DNA of 64,000 nucleotides, taken from Eleginops maclovinus. Its lineage: Eukaryota > Chordata > Actinopteri > Perciformes > Eleginopidae. The notes under the pieces are model-generated. The model did no database searches. It saw only the letters and a program-made list of their open reading frames with translations, and was not told where the DNA came from. Shown here piece by piece: positions 27,756 to 46,815 of the stretch; positions within the stretch are counted from its first letter, which is position 1, and each line of letters starts with the position of its first letter. The DNA lies in NCBI RefSeq assembly GCF_036324505.1, contig NC_086368.1, forward strand, positions 15,891,921-15,955,920, given 5' to 3'. The position numbers and the translations under genes were made by a program.

Positions 27756-28119
27756 GTCTTTTACGAAGAGCGAAGCAGGCAGGACCCAAATGCAGGGAAG
27801 ACACAAAGGTTAAACTGAAAATACCTTTATTTCAAGGCCTTTAGACTAAAGAAACGGATCGGAACTAACTCTCTTCCTGGATAACACATCCAAAATCAAC
27901 GGAGGATCTGACAACAAGTGAGGGACAAACAGAACTTAAATACAAGAACAGTGATCACAAAGACAAGACACAGGTGGGGAGGGAGGAAAAACAGAGGAGC
28001 ACCAGGTGAACACAATCCGGTAATCAAACAAGAGGGGAACACAGAAAATAGTACCGGAAATAAGTAGGGGAGTGCACACTTTTCAAAATAAATCCCAGAC
28101 AAACAGACAAATCGTGACA
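27756..28119 (-). mobile_element. LTR-like dispersed repeat fragment
   Basis: On the minus strand it starts TGTCACGATTTGTCTG and ends near GGGTCCTGCCTGCTTCG. The interior contains CCCCACCTGTGTCTTG and GTATTTAAGTTCTG, reminiscent of solo LTRs of fish Gypsy-type elements. I could not confirm a target duplication or the exact far end, so the class is tentative. Confidence 0.35.
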
Positions 28120-28374
28120 GGGACAGAAAAATAATGGTGCATTTTTACTGTTGTTGGAGATGCAGTAAATGTACATAGTTACTTACCACCACAGCACATC
28201 AGTATATTTCCACACTTTTATGTAAAAGAGTAGACAGAACAACTTGATGTTTTAAAATGAACACTTTTACTTAAGACAATAAAGGAAACAAAGAAACAAG
28301 GTAAACAACAATACAATAAAATCTGTAAGATCTGGACTTGAAGCTGCTTTTAGCAGACGGACCAGTCTAACAGT

Positions 28375-29748
28375 TCATTCAGAACTGACTCCAGGACGCC
28401 ATGAGTCTTGAAGGCTTGACTGCAGGGTCTCTTTGACCTCAGCTGCTTTTCCTTCAGATAAAGGAAGAAAAAGGTTTACTATGTGTGAATATGACACACA
28501 AATGTTCAATCCACACAAACATCAAAACAAAACAATTATTTGTAATTATAATTGTTGCAGCAAAAAAAGCAATAATTAGAAAATGGTTCAAAGCGAACAT
28601 CCCTTCACTTGACAACTGGGACGATACAAGTCATGAAATATATGTTATGGAAACGGAGTATCGGATTACATGTCACAACATTATTTAATCAGCATTGAAA
28701 AAAACTACTTTATTCGATTACAATTACATAAATAATGTAATCAGATTACTGTTAAATAAATAAAAAGTAGATTATAAAGTTACATACATTTTGAAATAAA
28801 GATTGATATATTATAGGTCAACTAACTGAATACAGTTATGTGAAATCTGTTGACACAATACATTTAATTAAAGTCAACATTTCAGTTCTTTCAGTGTAAC
28901 AGATTACATTTGAAAAAGTAATCCCCCCAACCCTGATGATACATACCATCAGACTTTGGGTTTGGTTTGGCAGCAAAGAGGAGATAGATGGATTCATCAA
29001 TGACAATCCTACTGTGCATTTCTTTCTCAGCAACCCAGTTATTGTGGAGAGTTTTCTTCTTTCTCTCAGGTGACTTCAGGTCAGGGGTTTTCTCTTGCTC
29101 TTCATTCAGAGAGATGAAATTCTGAGTTGGGCTTTTGACTCCATTCAGCATCACCTGTTGCCACTGAAGCCTCTCTTGCTTCAATTGGTTCTGCTGTCTC
29201 TTCTCTGGGGTCTCCTGCCTCCTCCTGTCTGTCTCCATGTTTACTTTCGTGAGACTTTCTGTCACTTTTTGAGCCTCTTCTCTGTCCCTCTTCCTTTTTG
29301 CCAGGGTCTCCAGAGCAGCTATTTGTCTGCGCTCCATCTCCACTGCTTTGAGCTCGACATACATTTTTCTTCTGACCTCCACCTTTCTCTCCTCCAGGGT
29401 AAGTTTAGACAAATTATGGACAAGCTCCATCTCAGCAATGAGGTGTTGTCTAGAAGACATGTTAGTGTTCATAATTTGAACTTTTTCGCTCTGTAGGTTT
29501 TCTGATGCTTTCTCTCCAGCAGGTTTGTGTGCAATGGCCAGCAGACAGGCCGCAGTTGGTATGGAGATCCAGCAGAGTTCCATGTTCATATGTACCGTGA
29601 ACATTCTGTGTTCTGATTCTGAGTTCTCGAGTTCAAATATATTGCCAGGAAACTCAGCTTCAGACAGTCCGCATGAAATGACATGTTGGTGAATTCTTGA
29701 ATTTACCTCACGCTGGTGGTGACCTTTTGGGGTTTTAGTTAAATACAT
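28375..29748 (-). CDS. Unrecognised coiled-coil protein gene, two exons visible
   Basis: Exon A runs 29748 to 28947 and ends in a GTATGT donor. Exon B runs 28451 to 28375 after a pyrimidine-rich acceptor. The junction is in phase (G + GA gives Gly) and the frame reaches TGA, for 292 residues from the first ATG. An alternative start at 29589 opens with a signal-peptide-like stretch (MNMELCWISIPTAACLLAIA). Most of exon A is rich in Glu, Lys, Arg and Gln, with long helical coiled-coil character from EERKVEVRRKMYVELKAVE to about residue 205. I recognise no domain. The 5' end is uncertain because GAGGTAAAT near 29705 could be a donor. If exon A is read on past 28947 it enters intronic MITE sequence, which supports the splice. 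Function unknown. Confidence 0.5.
28590..28935 (-). mobile_element. hAT-like MITE in the intron of the coiled-coil gene
   Basis: Read on the minus strand it starts CAGGGTTGGGGGGATTAC at 28935 and continues with TAATCTGATTACATTATT-type motifs, a familiar teleost non-autonomous element. The far end is not clear. It begins 12 bp beyond exon A and contains the 79-bp piece of a second MITE (28818-28896). Confidence 0.5.
28818..28896 (-). mobile_element. Half copy of near-palindromic MITE
   Basis: 79 bp closely matching the right arm of the element at 46602-46815 (its 46737-46815), including the TTTCAGTG terminus. Only one arm is present. It sits inside another MITE. Confidence 0.8.
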
Positions 29749-33538
<3,790 letters not shown>

Positions 33539-33598
33539 GAGATGTGCCGCCTCCAGGAGGTGATTGCTCTGCACCCCATGGGGTCAGAACACAAATGA
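33539..33598 (+). other. Possible terminal coding exon, weak
   Basis: After an acceptor-like CATCCTCTACAG there is a 19-codon frame EMCRLQEVIALHPMGSEHK ending in TGA, with coding-like codon use. No partner exon was found, so this may be chance. Confidence 0.15.
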
Positions 33599-35540
33599 TC
33601 TCTGTACGGTCAGTGTGATAGAAAAAGGACAGACTTGTGATGTGGACTGGAAATGCTCTGTTCTCCTTTGCACCTTTCTCCCTTTAGTACTTGATGAAAC
33701 AACCCGTCAAGATTAATCAAATCCTTTTTGTCCAATCCCTCAACTATCTAAAAATGTATTTGTTATGGAATTGGTCAAATATTTAAAAAATAAGACAAAA
33801 CAAATAATGTGCTGCAGTCTGTGTGTTTAAGTGTTAAATGAAACAAGGATAAATGATGGTATTGTTTTTGTTTTGAGTTAAGTGTATTAATTAAGATAGC
33901 TAATCCAATTACACTGAATACATCTAGATGAATGTATGTACTGAGAATGAGATTCTGTGTTATTAATGTGACCATAATAATATCAAACAAGTGTCACTGT
34001 ACAGAGACCCAATTCGACACAGAAGATTAAGGTTAATGTAATGATTTTCATCTAATAAGGATAACATGTTGAAACTTAAACAAGATAATAAGGATCCAAA
34101 GGTAATCATTTTGTATGCAATCACTAACATAGGTTGCTGCATAGAGCATTCATTTGGTGTCTTGTCTGAATGTGATTACGAATAATATACCCCTCAGAGA
34201 AGACTCTCATTATCTCACAATGCAATATGAAGAGTAGTGTGCCATTTAGGGTCAGTAATCCACAGTGGGATGTGATTCATAGCCAGATCTCTGTTCAAAG
34301 TTGCAGCTTGCCATCAAATATTCTATACAGTGCACTATATATAGGTTTCCCTTCAATGGTGAAACGGTGAACTTGCCCCTTTGTGCTTTTAAGTATAATT
34401 ACGAGTTTCTCTGATTATCAGAATCAGAACACCTTTAATTGTCCCACAGAGGGGACATTTTCATTTGTACTGCAGAAAGAGCCAAAGACAGCGTAATATT
34501 ACACCCAAGATACTAAAAAATATACAACAATCACACAATTAAAAGAATACACAAATATAGACCTCAGAAACCATTCTGAGTATAGCAGCCAGATATATAT
34601 TGCACAGTTATTAACACAACAGGGGAGTGTTATAGTCAGTGTTGTAATATGTAATATCAGTGGGGGTCTACTGCCATTATAGTGTGGCAGTAGTGTGTTG
34701 GAGTGGTGTCCTTGTTTCTTCCAATGATTAGACGAGTTTCTGACGACATGCTAAGGAGATGAGATGCAATTATGTAACGACTGAAGATGAATCATTTTAA
34801 CAGATAATGTATTAATAAATAAATAAATCTCTGTAATGTAAAGTTTGCTAATAAAAGAATATTCCTTCTTAGTGTCACATTAGATGAGAACATTGACTCT
34901 TTGTGTAGAACACTAATACCAACATGTATTAAACTTAAGTCCTTATAGGTATGAACCTGCCTTAACTCACCTTAAAATCCATATAAAGTAGTACAAATAT
35001 TACATTATTGGTAAAAGTGTCATTACATTGTTGGTCAGTTCATTACAGTTTTGAGTTATGATGAGGTTAAGTGCACATTTTATAACAATTTCATGCAATT
35101 GTTGGAGCCGCCCGGGTGTAATTCAGCTGAAGCTCTGTGATGAGATTAGAGATCCCTTCAGGGTGATCCCATTAATGATGAAGAGTGTCCGTGATTCAGA
35201 TAAGTATCAACACTGTGAACACCTTAAGAGGTTTGCTGTGTAGTTTAATATCTATATAACATTAGAGGTATTAACATCTGACTGTTACAAATACCTGAGG
35301 CTTTGTTATTCAGGAACGCAGCTGAAGTTCATCTACATTTTTCACTAATTCACTCATATGATTTTTCATTTTATTCAGAGATGATACACTGGTGCGACTC
35401 TTTCATCTCTGGTTGAGCTTTGGCCCTTTTGGGTAACTGAAGACTTTTTCACTCAGATTTGCAGGAAGTGGCATGATTGACAGCGGATGATAATGTGGAG
35501 GCTCAGAGGACCGGGACATGCCTGCAAACTTCGCTGCACC
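33599..35540. other. Gene-poor stretch with repeat relic
   Basis: AT-rich. The only recognisable item is the dispersed repeat tail at 34423-34480. Confidence 0.45.
34423..34480 (+). repeat. Fragment of dispersed fish repeat tail
   Basis: ATCAGAATCAGAACACCTTT then GTCCCACAGAGGGGACATTT, a relic of the common teleost tail of the type AGAATCAGAATACTTTATTG followed by a CCCAGAGGGG-like motif. Confidence 0.55.
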
Positions 35541-35565
35541 GATAAGATAAGATAAGATAAGATAA
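35541..35565. repeat. (GATAA)5 microsatellite tail of LINE
   Basis: Five GATAA units at the 3' terminus of the minus-strand LINE. Confidence 0.9.
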
Positions 35566-36696
35566 GATGTATCTTTATTAATCCCCCTGGGGAAATTCAG
35601 GAGTTTAAGAAGCAACAGAGTGAGAATGAAAAACAGGACAGTACGGATTCAATTAAAAATATATACGTCAGTAACTGTTATACAAACTGTTACAATAGAA
35701 AATGAATTAAATGAACATGTATACATTTTTGAGTCCGGATTATAAAATATATTTACATTTATGTGTGCAGATACTTGTGTAAACAGTGCAGGTTTCATGT
35801 GCAGTTACTGTAAAGTGAGTTATATTGTTAACCCCTTTTTGTGCCGCCTGATGGCTACAGGCCCCGGTGAGTTTCCAGGCGCTTTGTGCTGTGCCGAGGT
35901 GGGATGAGTCTGTGGTCGAACGTACTCCTCATCTTCATTAGCTCTGCATGGAGGGGGTGGGAGGGGTTCTCCAGGATACTGTCCAGCTTCCTCCTGTCCT
36001 CTCCTCGGCCACCTCCTCCAGATTGTTGAGTTTAACGCCACTACAGAGCTGACCTTCCTAGCGAACTTGTTCAGCATCCCTTTTGTGGTGTTTCCACCCC
36101 AGTACACTGGCCAGTGCACGGGCCATCACAGACTGGTAAAACATCTGCAGCAGCTTTGAATGACCTGAGCCTCCTCATGAATAATAATAGTGATAGTGAT
36201 TGGGGTTATAGCCTCTTCCTGCTCCGCCTAAATTCCACCACCAGCTCCTTAGTCTTGCTGATGTTGAGCTTGAGGTGATTGTTTTCACACCAGCCTACAA
36301 AGTTCTCCAACAGGGCCCTGTACTCCTCCCCATTGTCATCTGTGATGCAGATGACAAGCTTCTGTAGGTGGCATGAGCCGGAGTTGAAGCGTAAGTCAGT
36401 GGTCTATAGGAATGGTGATAGCACAGTTCCTTGGGGGGCACCAGTGTTGCTCATCAGCACATCAGACACGCTGCCCTGCAGTCTGACATACTGAGGTCTG
36501 CTGGTGAGGTACCCTACAATCCAGGCTACCAAACTGTGATCCACCTGCATCAGTGACAGCTTCTCAGTAGACAGGTGTGGCTGGATGATGTTGAAGGTGC
36601 TGGAGAAGTCGTAGAATAGGATTCTTAGTGAGATGTGTGGTTTCTCCAGGTGTGTGTAGGCTCCGTGGAGCATGTAGATGATGGCATCCTCTATAC

Positions 36697-37243
36697 CAGG
36701 GGTGTCCAAACTTTTTTCACAGAGGGCCACATACAGAAAAATATACGGAGAGCTGGGCCACTTATAGATGTGAATATTGCCTCATAAGTTAAGTTATAAG
36801 TTAGCAAAACAAATCAAATGTAGGTGAATAATGCACAATACTCTCAAATGGTTTAAGGAAAAAACAGCCTACATCCCATCTCTCTTCAGGGTTTCATTAA
36901 TTTTGTTGGCAGCTCATTCCTTAAAACAGAAGCCTCAGATTGCTTATAATAAGAGTAAATATGAAGGTTAAATTTCAAGCTTGTTATAGAAATAAGTTAT
37001 TAGGCTTTTTTTTCATCAACTGAGATTTGTTAGAACATTTTTTAAATTCTAAATGACTGAATTTATTTGAAAAATGGGCTCATTGATATATTTTAACACA
37101 TATATTTGAGAAGTACAATATATGACAAGCAAAAGTTTAATTTGTGGGCCATATTCCATTATACTTTTAGAATTTGCTGAGGGCCGATTTAAAATGGCCT
37201 GCAGGCCGCATTTGGCTCCCAGGCCGTAGTTTGGACACCCCTG
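36697..37243. mobile_element. Non-autonomous hAT element nested in the LINE
   Basis: Perfect 16-bp terminal inverted repeats CAGGGGTGTCCAAACT at 36697 and, inverted, ending at 37243. The 8-bp target duplication CTCTATAC at 36689-36696 and 37244-37251 is perfect. The 547-bp interior is AT-rich without coding capacity. Removing the element and one duplication rejoins the LINE reverse transcriptase frame (..NIG then IEDAIIYM..). Its ends resemble those of the autonomous hAT at 266-2905. Confidence 0.93.
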
Positions 37244-37789
37244 CTCTATACCGATGTTGAGTCCAGGGTCCAGTCAGACACAAGGGGTTTGAGATGCTGC
37301 AGGATCAGTCTCTCAAAGATCTTCATAACGTGAGAAGTTAGAGCTACAGGCCTGAGTGCTGGACCATGCTTTTTTTGTGCACCGGGACAAGGCAGGAGGT
37401 CTTTCAGATCTCAGGCACCTTCATCAGCTTCAAAGAGAGACTGAGAGGTGCAGAAAAGCTCCTGTTAGCTGTCTGACATGCACCTTTCTCACAGAACAGA
37501 TCTGCTGCTGTGAGATTAGGTGGGATCGCGTCATGTTCCTGTCCGTCTGTGGTCAGAGTTGCAGGGGAAGGCTAATAACGCATAATGGATACAACAACAG
37601 GAATGTACTTAACTGATGACATGTAGTTAACTCAATATCAGTTCAGTCAGACAACTCACGTGTTTCATTAATATGTTTATTATAAACAGTATATAGCTTG
37701 AGTTTGGCATCTAGGCTCGGGCCTCATCACTCCACATATTAACATAGAACATTGAGTGATGATTAGATAACTATCCCCCGAGCCTACAG

Positions 37790-42987
<5,198 letters not shown>

Positions 42988-43996
42988 TGAATGGTGACCC
43001 ATGAAGGACATCGACAGCTAAAATGCTGCAGTGTCAGATACTAACAGGAAAATAGATCATCTCAATTAAAAGTATTTCTTTTCGCATTAAGCACCACATT
43101 TTGAAACTTCGTAATGGTATAAAATATTGATTATTGCAGATCTAACTGTAACTGAAAAGTAATGTTTGGACATAACCCAATTTCCACCAGGTCTTTAATG
43201 ACTTAAATCGGATTTATTTTAACCATCTGACTGCATAGGTTTTTTTTCACAGATAAGTAAGATTTTTCTTCATTGAATTCATTAATTGACAAGATGCAAT
43301 CGAAGTAAGGGGAAACGCATTTAAATACTGATTAAAAATGTGACAGGTATAACTGGTTTCAATCAACGTCATCTTTGTATTACTTAGTATTGGAACAGAA
43401 TTTACAGTTTTTTTTCTCAAGTCGTATACATGTCCATTAAATCATGAATTCTCAAAAGGGTTACACAAGTTTTAGTCCTTTTTAGTTATTTTAACAGCTT
43501 ATCTTTCAGTTTAGATATATTTCACTACACACCTTCTTTATTTTAAGTACTCCTTAGGTAATCAACTCTCTTCCATCAAAGTGAAAAAAGTAGGTACATC
43601 AATTCTGGTGAAAAAATGGCACCCCTCCCTAGCTTCCCTGTTTACTCCCACTGCCATCTGGCAAAAGAAACAGAAATATCTGCAGTCGTCCCTCCAGACT
43701 ACAGAGCAGCTTCTCTCTCTTATCCTCCAGAATCACCACAGAGAAAAACAACTGTGTGTGTTTGCGGATAGCTGTTGTCACTGCTTTAGCTCTAACTGTA
43801 AAACATGTGAACGAGAAACGTAACACTTTTTCATGTTGGTGAGATCAACATGCAAGTTGAGTTTGAAGGTGGTTGTGGTTTGAGCAAGGGAAGCGGGGAA
43901 CATTGAATTGTTGTGTAACCCTGTGTTGTGAAATGAACAAGGAATAATTGATGAGGTGATCCATGAAGACAAAATTGTGGTCCCACGCAAACACAT

Positions 43997-44061
<65 letters not shown>
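43997..44061. repeat. (CA)n microsatellite
   Basis: About 65 bp of CA repeat, oriented opposite to the TG array 550 bp downstream. Confidence 0.97.
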
Positions 44062-44064
<3 letters not shown>

Positions 44065-44613
44065 CAACATTTTTATCCCTATACACGTGCTGCTTCATGA
44101 AAAAAAAATTGGTAGCTTGTCTAATTACCTACCTTACCAAATATCACCTAATCTGCATACATATCTATAAGATATGTTCTAACAGCTAAGAGAAATTACA
44201 TATTTAATACAAATCTGGTGCTGGTAAAACACACAAGACCCCTGAGAGCAATGAACATGCATGTCCAGCATACAGACACTGGGGTTAATTGATCTTTGTC
44301 TGGTCGGAAACACTTGAGTTGATTGATTGATTGATTGGTTCCAGGTCACAACAGGACCAACATGCTGCTGATGTCACATCCCATTTATTTCCTGCGATTG
44401 CTTTATGTAGAGAGTCTACAGTAGGGTGATTTCCAGCTCAGTGAGTAAATCAAAAACCGAATCAGTTTGTTTTTATATGTGCCTGCAGCTTCAGCACCGT
44501 CCGAAGGTGAGATCTGGTGTGTGACCATAATATTGACCTTACCTGTGTTTTTAATGGTTGAACCAGAGATATTCTAATGACTCTTCCAAAAATCAATGAG
44601 GAAATGTGTTTGT

Positions 44614-44775
<162 letters not shown>

Positions 44776-46601
44776 CAACTGAAAACATGGTTAGCAGTGG
44801 ATCAGCTTCAAATGAGTGGCTTCTTTTTATTTGTACTGCATTTCAAATACATGTGAGGTTATGCTACACCTGCAGGCAGCTGATTGCTTCTATTCTGTGG
44901 TCGGACTGCTGGAGATTATAATGAAGTATTCAGATTAAAATCAAGAGTCAATACATCATTTAGAGTATTTTGTGAACATGAAAGCACATTAATCACTTGT
45001 GAAGCCTGTGGGCTTTAATCAGTGGGGCATTTTGCCTCCTAAAAAATATGTTGCAACATTTAGTATTTTGACATCATCACAGCGTTCATACCATCTTTCT
45101 TTAAAAGGATTGTTCAATCGGGATTTTTATGTTTTACCTAATTCCCAACCATATGGTCAAAATTACAGCTCATCAATGTTACAACCATTCTGCGTTTTAC
45201 AGTTAATTTGAGATTATCCATCTTGTAGGAGGACATGGTTTACAGTCACATAATTACAAAATCAATCTGCAAAGACTTGATTAAGGCAATTCATCCACGA
45301 CAACGTCAATGATTTATTTTCATTGCATTAAAATACAGCTGTAAGTGCAGCACCAATATCAAATGATGACATAATTAGATGTTAACAGCGAAATGTCTCT
45401 ACCCCGTAAAGATTTCTCGCCCCTCCTATTATATTATTTGTACAGGAAATGCATTCAGCAGTGCATTCAATTATCTGCATCCTACTTAGCATGTTACCCT
45501 GGAAACAGGTAAATGTCTAATTGTCTTTGCCTTTTTACAAATTGCATGTGTGCTGTTCAGTGATTTACCCCCATTGTTTTATTTGAATTGAAACAAATTG
45601 GAATAAGTTGTCAGTAATTTAAAAGAAAAAATCAAAGGTCCTCTGGTAGTTTGGAGTGATTTGTTATGAAGTAGATGTGGGATCCATAAACTCTTTAGAG
45701 TTAGATTTTGTCTTTATTAACTAGAATTTCAAAACATTTGAGACAGCCAGTTTCATTTAAATTTGGACATGACTTTCATTAACCCTTGTGCACACTTTCT
45801 GCAGCTCCAACACACAAACAATCAGTGCAGGGGACATAAGGTTGATGTTGAATAAGTTTCATTGACTGTTTAATGTGGCCATCCATATATTTTAAATCTG
45901 ATCCAAGCCTCAAGTTTGAACCGGATAATAAATGTATCTATAAATGACTTCACAATATGTCAAAGGTCCTGTAGAAGGTCATGTAGCATGTCATAGTACC
46001 CACAACACCATTTCCTGTATCCTTTTTCCAAAAGCTCTGCAACTCTCCACATAAATGAATTATGTGATGTTTATATCAAATTAGAAATATGACTGGCAGG
46101 CATTAGCATAGAAAAGCGTATTACACAATTTCAGCTGCTCCATGACTAAATTGTGTTGGAGTCAGAAATCTACCATCATCCGTTACACACCAGTGGGACA
46201 ATTCCAGTCTGTTTTCAGAGTTACTATCTGGTGAAATGGCCACAGCCTTGCGCAGCCAAAGCTGCATTCGAGTAGTGCCCCTCTGTTTCACGAAGTAGCT
46301 GAAAGTTAGTGTTCTCTAGACTGAGACCAAAGAGTTTTATTTATTCCAGTGGACTCATCTTCTCACAGAGATCTGAAAATGGTGATTAGATTTTACTCTG
46401 TGCCAGCTCACAGCAGACACACTCAATAAAAAACACCAACAAACTCATTGAGGAGTGAAGTCATTTTAGATTTGACATCTTTTTCCACACAATTTACATC
46501 AATGTATGTTTGCATACATAACTGTTGTGGGGAAATTATATCTCTATCTTCTTGCATTGAATTTATTTTTCTTTTTTTGTCCCTCCTCAGTTTCTCACCC
46601 A

Positions 46602-46815
46602 CACTGAAAAAACTGAAACGTTGACTTTATAAAATGCATTATGTCAACAAAGTCCATGACTGTTACTGTATAAGGATTGTTGGAAGCAATAATATTAAGT
46701 TGAACCTAATATTATTTAAACATAATATTATTGCTTTCAACTAACCTAATACAGTTATGCGAAATCTGTTGACACAATACATTTAATTAAAGTCAACTTT
46801 GCAGTTTTTTCAGTG
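46602..46815. mobile_element. Near-palindromic 214-bp MITE
   Basis: Starts CACTGAAAAAACTG and ends, inverted, with the same 14 bases. Similarity between the arms continues inward through GTTGACTTTA, a GTCAACA block and a central AATAATATTA inverted repeat, so the element can fold into one long hairpin. The right arm recurs at 28818-28896, which shows it is dispersed. A clear target duplication is not visible. Confidence 0.8.

Larger units (their letters stand above)
35541..37480 (-). mobile_element. Degraded LINE (L2/Rex-like) with reverse transcriptase
   Basis: Minus-strand reading gives reverse transcriptase blocks in order: a segment at about 37400-37252 (VALTSHVMKIFERLIL), then 36696-36404 with DAIIYMLHGAYTHLEKP, FYDFSSTFNIIQP, SRPQYVRLQG and NTGAPQGTVLSPFL. 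A frame-broken remainder runs to about 35820 and includes NHLKLNISKTKELV. The 3' end reads GAATTTCCCC, AGGGGGATTAATAAAG and then a (TTATC)n tail at 35541-35565, as in fish L2/Rex-type elements. The usual catalytic YxDD block is not clearly readable. A hAT MITE splits the reverse transcriptase. It is a dead 5'-truncated copy. Confidence 0.85.

Noticed and set aside
28891..28946. C-terminal read-through of the coiled-coil frame past the donor
   Set aside because: It runs into intronic MITE sequence; the GTATGT donor at 28946-28941 gives a better model.
29095..29496. 133-residue plus-strand frame
   Set aside because: It is antisense to the minus-strand coiled-coil exon, leucine-rich only because it mirrors Glu/Lys codons, and has no splice or family support.
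36697..36730. N-terminus of the reverse transcriptase frame starting inside the MITE
   Set aside because: These codons belong to the nested hAT element, not to the LINE.
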